DNA of 11,614 nt, taken from NCBI GenBank assembly GCA_016937135.1, contig JAFGWO010000291.1:1-11614 (forward strand), in the 5' to 3' direction. Origin of the DNA: Pseudomonadota bacterium. Lineage in GTDB: Bacteria; BMS3Abin14. The notes under the pieces were generated by a model. It had not been told where the DNA came from and did not search any database. It worked only from the letters and a program-made list of their open reading frames with translations. Each line of letters opens with the position of its first letter. Within the stretch, counting starts at the first letter, position 1. Positions 7,186 to 11,614 of the stretch are shown piece after piece. A program made the translations under genes and the position numbers.

Positions 7186-7203
7186 CGGGGTTTTCTGGCC
7201 CCG
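7186..7203 (-). promoter_or_regulatory. Small GC hairpin upstream of the livJ terminator
   Basis: CGGGG (7199-7203) pairs with CCCCG (7186-7190) around an 8-base loop, seven bases after the stress-protein stop codon. Its 5' arm could alternatively pair with the CCCCCG end of the terminator's 3' arm (7129-7134), which would disrupt the terminator. That would give a mutually exclusive pair of structures as in attenuators. The stem is short and the sequence G/C-repetitive, so this may be chance. Confidence 0.3.
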
Positions 7204-7209
7204 TTTCCC

Positions 7210-7698
7210 TTACGAACAGCGATAAACCAGAACGGGGATCTTGGCGTTGGTAACGATCTTGTTGGTGACGCTGCCCAGGACACCGGACAGCATCCCCTTG
7301 TCGCTTTGGGCGGCCATGAGGATAAGATCGGCCCCCGATTCCTGGGCGGCCTTGAAAATACCATCCTCGACGCCCATCCTCTCCATTACCCTGGTTTCCG
7401 CCTGGACGCCGGCTTCATCCGCAAGATTTTTAAGGTTGTCCACGAAATGTTGCCCGGCAACCTTCTGCAGGGCCTCCACCTTCTCCATGGATTCCTTTGC
7501 CTCCTTCACATCGCTGGAGGTGGAAATGAATTTCTGGTCGGGACGATAGGTCTCCAGGATCTCGAAGACACCTAGCCTGGGGGGTACGGTCACGATGGTG
7601 ACTTTGGCGCCGACAGTTTTGGCCAGCTTCATCCCGGCTTTGACGGCCTCGTTGCACCCTTCGCTTCCTTTGGTCGGTAAGAGGATGTTCTTGAACAT
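7210..7698 (-). CDS. Universal stress protein (UspA family) with degenerate nucleotide-binding motif
   Basis: This 162-residue cytosolic protein has the Usp fold: first strand FKNILLPTKGSEG (2-14), a long charged helix around 63-92, the RVMERMG strand-turn (103-109), then LGSVTNKIV (141-149) and IPVLVY (154-159). ATP-binding members have an Asp after the first strand and a G-x2-G-x9-G-S/T loop. Here the Asp position is K10, and the two leading glycines are A129 and S132, with only G142-S143 kept. It therefore probably does not bind ATP in the MJ0577 manner and resembles the UspA-type non-binding branch. The ATG at 7696-7698 has AAGGAGG (7703-7709) four bases upstream; an in-frame start seven codons earlier would include this ribosome-binding site. 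It follows the permease gene by 49 bases, probably in one transcript, and is followed by an intrinsic terminator. Confidence 0.92.
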   Translation of the reverse strand: MFKNILLPTKGSEGCNEAVKAGMKLAKTVGAKVTIVTVPPRLGVFEILETYRPDQKFISTSSDVKEAKESMEKVEALQKVAGQHFVDNLKNLADEAGVQAETRVMERMGVEDGIFKAAQESGADLILMAAQSDKGMLSGVLGSVTNKIVTNAKIPVLVYRCS

Positions 7699-7747
7699 AA
7701 TGCCTCCTTTAATATTCACCCTATAGAGAGAAAAACCTTCCCCGTCC

Positions 7748-9094
7748 CTACTTCATGAAGGGCAGGACCCAGATCAGCACCATGAAAATGTAGCAGATAA
7801 TGAGGGACAAGACCACATAAGGGACCGAAAGCCCGAAGAACTGCTTGAGGGAGAACTTTCGCCCGTCCTCCTTTTCCCCCATGGTCAGGGCCACGTAAAG
7901 GGCCGGGGCCCCGGCGATGGTCAGGTTGCTTCCCAGCGTACCGGCCCAGACGAGGCCCCAGTAATAGGGCCAGGTGTTGATGCCGGTGGTCTCGCCCAGG
8001 TCGCGGATGACGTAAAGGAGGGTCAGGATGTAGGCGTCGTGCTCCACGGCCCCGACGATGGGGGCGGTCACCCAGTAGACCACGGCCGTCCCCACCAGGA
8101 GACCTTTCTCGATGAACGGGATGAGCCAGCCAGCTACCATCTCGAGGATGTGGGTATGCTCGAGGCCGCCGACGAGGGCAAAGAGGGATGCGTAAAAGGC
8201 GATGGCGCCCCATTCGATCTCGGCAAGCATATGCTCCAGCTCGGGGACATCAAAGTCCCAGGGCTTCTTGAGCAGTTCGATGACCAGGACCAGGAGGGCG
8301 GCTCCCGTAAAGGCGATGAATCCGAGCTTGAAACCCAGGATCTGCCGGAAGGCCATCCCCAGAATGGTGAGGAGAAACCCGGCCACCACAATAACGGCAA
8401 ACCTCTTGTCCTTGATATGGACGATTTCCTCCTTCGCCATCTCATGGGCGAGTTCCTCATTCAGGGTACACCCGGAAAGCTCGGACCGCTTGAAGATGAA
8501 GAAATAAAAGAAGGCGCAAACGAGAAGATAAGTCGCTGTCAGGATGAAGAAGGAAGAGGGCCTCCCGGAATGCCAGATGAAACCGAAGAACTCAACCCCT
8601 GAAACGCTGTGCAGCATCTGGGGGGGCAGGTCGCCGAGAAGGAGGGCCGTTCCCATGAAGTTCGAGCAAAGCCCGATGAAAAGGATCGGGCCGGTGGCGG
8701 AGAATCCGTAGAGCTTCCGTACATGGAAGACGATCGGCGCCAGCATCAGGACAACCACGACGTTGTCGATGAACATGGACACGAAGCCTGCCAGCATTCC
8801 GATCAATGTTACGAAGAGGGCGATATTCCCCTTCGAATACGCCAACGTCCTGTCAGCCAGGTATTCCGGGATGCCCGTCCTTCCGAAATATCCGGCGATA
8901 AGCCAGACGCTGATGAGGATCATCATGACGTTCCAGTCCACCATGGTGAACGCCTGGGTCTCGGTCATCCCGCCGATAGCGATCATGGCGATGACGCCCA
9001 GGATAGCCGCTACCACCGTGTCGATCTTGCGGAGGATGACAAAGATAATCGTGATCGCAAAGATCACGGCTGTTGCGATCTGGATAGGTTCCAT
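7748..9094 (-). CDS. ArsB/NhaD/SLC13-like ion transporter superfamily permease
   Basis: This is a 448-residue inner-membrane protein with about ten or more hydrophobic segments and the two-repeat layout of the ion transporter superfamily (ArsB, NhaD, CitM, YbiR, P-protein). The first repeat carries IDNVVVVLMLAP (109-120) and SNFMGTALLLGDLPPQ (144-159), the counterpart of the usual IGDPPN loop. The second carries WGAIAFYASLFALVGGLEHT (295-314) and GSNLTIAGAPA (388-398). In the second repeat the usual Asp-Asn pair before the membrane segment is replaced by VEHDAY (350-355). The substrate is not predictable; Na+/H+ exchange, oxyanion or dicarboxylate transport all occur in relatives. The ATG at 9092-9094 is preceded by GGGGAG and is favoured over an adjacent TTG one codon upstream. 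A stress-protein gene follows after 49 bases. Confidence 0.88.
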   Translation of the reverse strand: MEPIQIATAVIFAITIIFVILRKIDTVVAAILGVIAMIAIGGMTETQAFTMVDWNVMMILISVWLIAGYFGRTGIPEYLADRTLAYSKGNIALFVTLIGMLAGFVSMFIDNVVVVLMLAPIVFHVRKLYGFSATGPILFIGLCSNFMGTALLLGDLPPQMLHSVSGVEFFGFIWHSGRPSSFFILTATYLLVCAFFYFFIFKRSELSGCTLNEELAHEMAKEEIVHIKDKRFAVIVVAGFLLTILGMAFRQILGFKLGFIAFTGAALLVLVIELLKKPWDFDVPELEHMLAEIEWGAIAFYASLFALVGGLEHTHILEMVAGWLIPFIEKGLLVGTAVVYWVTAPIVGAVEHDAYILTLLYVIRDLGETTGINTWPYYWGLVWAGTLGSNLTIAGAPALYVALTMGEKEDGRKFSLKQFFGLSVPYVVLSLIICYIFMVLIWVLPFMK

Positions 9095-9179
9095 CAATCT
9101 CCCCTTCCCGAAATAGCGCGATGCAAATAAGGATTATTTTTTCAGCCAGTGCTCAGTCCGGCAACATTTAGTCCATCCA

Positions 9180-9198
9180 GGGGCACTTTCCGTGCCCC
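9180..9198 (-). other. Perfect 7-bp hairpin between the epimerase and permease genes
   Basis: GGGGCAC (9180-9186) and GTGCCCC (9192-9198) form a perfect stem around a 5-base loop in the 140-base gap. No U-tract follows on either strand, so it is not a standard terminator. It may be a processing or stabilising element at the 3' end of the epimerase message. The rest of the gap shows an A-rich stretch upstream of the permease gene but no promoter I would defend. Confidence 0.4.
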
Positions 9199-9234
9199 GG
9201 ATTAAGCCTGCCGGATTCCTTGATTAAAACGCTT

Positions 9235-10185
9235 TCAAGCTCCCTGCTCGGAGGATTGCATCTGCTCCCAGCGCCTGGCGATGATGGCCTGGAGATCACT
9301 CTTGGCCCGGGACGCGGCAGTCGGAGAATATCCCAGGACCTTTCTCGCATGGCTGTCGTCGAGCTGCCACGGGTCCGCAAGGAATGCGCTTCCCTTCCAC
9401 TCTTCCCTCGGGACCCTGCGGATTTCGCATTTTCTCCCGGTTACCTCGCGAACCATCTCGGCAACCTCTTCCCATGTGACGTAAACGGTCGCGATATTAA
9501 AAGTTTCCCCGTAGGATTTAGGATTTAAAAGGCAAAGGCCAAGGGCCTCGGACATATCGTCCATGCTTACGAAACTGCCCCCGGAGCCGACCGGGACCTC
9601 CAGAACATTCCCCGAAGCGGCCGTTCTCAGCATTTCCCGAAGGTGCCTTCCCCCTATCTCCCTGCCGTAGGCCCACCAGAATCGAATGATGGTCACCGGC
9701 AGTCCCTTCTCCTTCATGTACATCAGGCACATCTTTTCCGTGAACTGTTTGGCGATGCCGTAAAGGGGCTTTCGGGCCTCCTCAACGACAAGGGGGTGCT
9801 TTTCGTCGATGGGAGAATATTGCAGCTTCCCGTAGACAACAGCGGTGCTCGTGTAAATGAGGTGTTTGACCTTCTGGGACACGGCCTCTTCCATAACGTA
9901 GATGTGCCCGGTCAGGTCTTTCTGGACCGTCTCCAGCGGATCGCCAGAAAAGGTCCAGGCGAGATGGAGGACAGCGTCAACCCCCTCCATTCCGGAACGG
10001 ACGGCATCCCTGTCCTCCACCCCGCTCTGGATTAAAACAAGCCTTTCATTCTCGATGGAACGCAAAGGTTCAACATTGACATCCAGCACCCTGACTTCGT
10101 AGCCCTTATCGAGAAGGTACAGGGTCCAGTCGGAACCAACCGATCCAGCCCCTCCCGTGACAAGAATCTTTTTCTCCTGTCCCAT
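9235..10185 (-). CDS. NAD-dependent epimerase/dehydratase (extended SDR)
   Basis: This 316-residue cytosolic protein is an extended short-chain dehydrogenase of the nucleotide-sugar epimerase/dehydratase type. The Rossmann glycine motif TGGAGSVGS is at 10-18, and the acidic residue after strand two (VLDVN, D35) favours NAD(H) over NADP(H). The catalytic region has YTSTAVVYG (111-119) and the active-site pair Y142-x3-K146 in PLYGIAKQF. The C-terminal substrate domain includes IRFWWAYG (167-174) and a conserved-looking GETFNIA (226-232). The substrate is not identifiable: UDP-sugars are usual, but relatives act on other sugars and lactone-forming compounds. The ATG (10183-10185) has GGAGG (10193-10197) seven bases upstream. 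It lies between two permease genes, without glycosyltransferases nearby, so a role in surface polysaccharide is not specially supported. Confidence 0.92.
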   Translation of the reverse strand: MGQEKKILVTGGAGSVGSDWTLYLLDKGYEVRVLDVNVEPLRSIENERLVLIQSGVEDRDAVRSGMEGVDAVLHLAWTFSGDPLETVQKDLTGHIYVMEEAVSQKVKHLIYTSTAVVYGKLQYSPIDEKHPLVVEEARKPLYGIAKQFTEKMCLMYMKEKGLPVTIIRFWWAYGREIGGRHLREMLRTAASGNVLEVPVGSGGSFVSMDDMSEALGLCLLNPKSYGETFNIATVYVTWEEVAEMVREVTGRKCEIRRVPREEWKGSAFLADPWQLDDSHARKVLGYSPTAASRAKSDLQAIIARRWEQMQSSEQGA

Positions 10186-10290
10186 TTTTCAACCTCCCGC
10201 AGGGCCCAACGATGAATCCCGCAACAAAACGCATCAACCAGAGGCCAACCGTGAACCCTTTTTTAAATCGATCCTGCGAAAAAACCTTCC
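10186..10290. other. Short spacer between tctA and the epimerase gene
   Basis: This 105-base gap contains T-runs just after the tctA stop (GGTTTTTTCG on the minus strand, near 10272-10281) but no stem in front of them, so it does not qualify as an intrinsic terminator. Apart from the epimerase ribosome-binding site I see no promoter, repeat or small gene. Confidence 0.5.
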
Positions 10291-11614
10291 TTAAGCCTTG
10301 GCGGCCTTCCTGGCCTTGAACCACTTGAAAACCGGCAGAAGGAAAAGAGCAATGGCGATCCACATGAAGAACATCGCCAGCGGCCTGGCGGGCCCGAGAA
10401 GGATCATGATATCCCCGTCGGACATGATCAGGCTCTGGCGCAGGAACGTCTCCGTCATTTCCCCAAGGACGATGGCCACAGCCAGGGGAGCCAGCGGGTA
10501 CTTTAATTTCTTGAGTACATAGCCGATGCCTCCGAAGATGAGGGTGCACCAGACGTCGAACATGAGGTTTCTCATGACGTAGCTTCCAACGAAGCAGGCC
10601 ACGATGATGACGGGGGTCAGCATCCCCCACGGGATCCTCATGATCGCCGCGAGGGCGGGCACGCCGGCAAGGCAAATAACAAGGCACATGGTGCCGGCCA
10701 CGAAAAGGCTGGCGATAAGGCCCCAGATGAACCTGGGCTCATCGATGAAGAGCCTGGGCCCGGGCCAGAGACCCCACATGTAAAGACCTGAAAGAAGAAC
10801 GGCCGCCGTGGGCGAACCGGGGATCCCCAGGGTGACCAGGGGAAGAAGGGCGCCGGCGCCGGCGGAGTTGGCCGCTGATTGAGGTGCCAGGATCCCCTCA
10901 ACAGCTCCCTTGCCGTATTCTTCAGGATGCTTCGAGTATTGCTTGGCGATGCCATACCCCAGGAAGGAAGCGGGCGTGGCGCCCGTCCCGGGAAGGACTC
11001 CAACGAAAAAACCCATGACGGAACTCAGGACCGTCAGGCCAAAATGTTTTTTTACTTCGGCGATCCCTCTCTTAAGGTCGGTCAGGCCGACTTTGGCCTT
11101 TACCTTCTCGGTGATTTCCTCTTCGAAACGGCCTTCCCCGTCGATCATGATCTCCCCGAGACCGAACATGCCGATGGTGAGGGGAACGAAATGGAATCCG
11201 CTCATCCAGGAGATCATGCCGAAGGTAAGCCTCGGACCGCCGGTTACGATATCGATGCCTACCATGGTCAATGTCAGACCCATAAGAGTACAGACAAGGG
11301 TCTTGGCGGGATCCCCGGTACCGAGACCCACGAAGGTGCTGAAGGCCACCATCATGATGCCAAACATCTCAGGCGGACCGAATTTCAGGGCCACGAGGGC
11401 CAGGGGAAGGGCCAGTGTCACGAAGAAAACAGCCGCCACCATGATGCCCACGAAGGACGAAAGGAAGGAAAGGGCCAGGGCGAACCCGGGCTCCCCTTTT
11501 TCTTTGGCCATGGGATACCCGTCGAAGATGAGGGCCACCGACCAGGGCTCGCCGGGTATGGCAAATAGCACCGAGGTGATGACCCCTCCGAAAAGCGCCC
11601 CCCAGTAGATAGCC
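10291..11614 (-). CDS. tctA: Tripartite tricarboxylate transporter large permease TctA (5' end outside window)
   Basis: TctA is the large membrane subunit (12 helices) of the TctABC secondary transporter, which uses a periplasmic binding protein TctC and a small subunit TctB to import citrate or other carboxylates. About 441 residues are visible and the frame stays open to the right edge; the family is about 500, so roughly 60 N-terminal residues are missing. The two inverted-repeat signatures are present: GGVITSVLFAIPGEP near the edge, followed by DGYPMA, and in the second half GVLPGTGATPASFLGYG, APQSAANSAGAGALLPL and LGIPGSPTAAVLL. The C-terminus ends in a hydrophobic helix and a basic tail, KWFKARKAAKA. 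tctB and tctC are not downstream and would be expected beyond the right edge. No terminator separates it from the epimerase gene. Confidence 0.95.
   Translation of the reverse strand, partial: AIYWGALFGGVITSVLFAIPGEPWSVALIFDGYPMAKEKGEPGFALALSFLSSFVGIMVAAVFFVTLALPLALVALKFGPPEMFGIMMVAFSTFVGLGTGDPAKTLVCTLMGLTLTMVGIDIVTGGPRLTFGMISWMSGFHFVPLTIGMFGLGEIMIDGEGRFEEEITEKVKAKVGLTDLKRGIAEVKKHFGLTVLSSVMGFFVGVLPGTGATPASFLGYGIAKQYSKHPEEYGKGAVEGILAPQSAANSAGAGALLPLVTLGIPGSPTAAVLLSGLYMWGLWPGPRLFIDEPRFIWGLIASLFVAGTMCLVICLAGVPALAAIMRIPWGMLTPVIIVACFVGSYVMRNLMFDVWCTLIFGGIGYVLKKLKYPLAPLAVAIVLGEMTETFLRQSLIMSDGDIMILLGPARPLAMFFMWIAIALFLLPVFKWFKARKAAKA

Noticed and set aside
7105..7209. A known riboswitch in the livJ leader
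   Set aside because: I compared the leader by eye with consensus features of cyclic di-GMP, guanidine and ZTP riboswitches and saw no match; only the terminator and one short stem are supported.
4966..11568. Further plus-strand open frames (4966-5706, 8039-8602, 8609-9130, 10879-11568)
   Set aside because: They are shadows of livH, the permease and tctA; low-complexity charged translations without domains, caused by GC-biased third codon positions on the real strand.
1..11614. Mobile elements, CRISPR arrays, tRNA or rRNA genes
   Set aside because: No transposase or integrase motifs, no regularly spaced direct repeats, and no tRNA-like or rRNA-like sequence was found on either strand by reading.

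Overview
The window is a GC-rich bacterial segment in which every credible gene lies on the minus strand, so transcription runs from base 11614 towards base 1. No RNA genes, insertion sequences, CRISPR arrays or phage genes were seen. The gene content is an IMP dehydrogenase, a type II secretion/type IV pilus-like pseudopilin, a complete HAAT-type (Liv) ABC transporter, an ion-transporter superfamily permease and a TctA-type permease. It suits a free-living Gram-negative bacterium with a periplasm. A Desulfobacterota/deltaproteobacterial or similar anaerobic proteobacterial-like lineage is my best guess, from overall gene style only and with low confidence.

In transcription order (right to left): a tctA large permease subunit cut by the right edge (10291-11614); an extended-SDR NAD-dependent epimerase/dehydratase (9235-10185); an ArsB/NhaD/SLC13-like 448-residue permease (7748-9094); a small universal stress protein (7210-7698); then a five-gene branched-chain amino acid/amide-type ABC importer in canonical order, livJ (5854-7104), livH (4639-5724), livM (3647-4642), livG (2881-3636) and livF (2187-2894). 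A lone GspJ/PulJ-like pseudopilin (1284-1946) follows, and then guaB (1-1115), cut by the left edge.

The livHMGF genes are tightly coupled: a 4-base ATGA overlap between livH and livM, a 10-base gap between livM and livG, and a 14-base overlap between livG and livF. They encode the membrane and ATPase parts of one importer, and livJ encodes its periplasmic receptor. The upstream permeases and stress protein are co-directional and may belong to a wider carboxylate/amino acid uptake region, but no catabolic enzyme is present to fix the substrate.

The most unusual features are regulatory or structural. A textbook intrinsic terminator sits only 19 bases ahead of the livJ start, leaving no room for a promoter after it, which suggests attenuation of the liv operon. 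Two tandem stem-loops lie between livJ and livH, and a GC hairpin lies in the guaB leader downstream of a good sigma-70-like -35 box. LivH carries an insertion of about 68 residues with two extra hydrophobic segments, the LivG ABC signature is degenerate, and the stress protein has lost its nucleotide-binding residues. I see no wholly new system here. The window is mainly an ordinary transport region with a few features that deserve checking.
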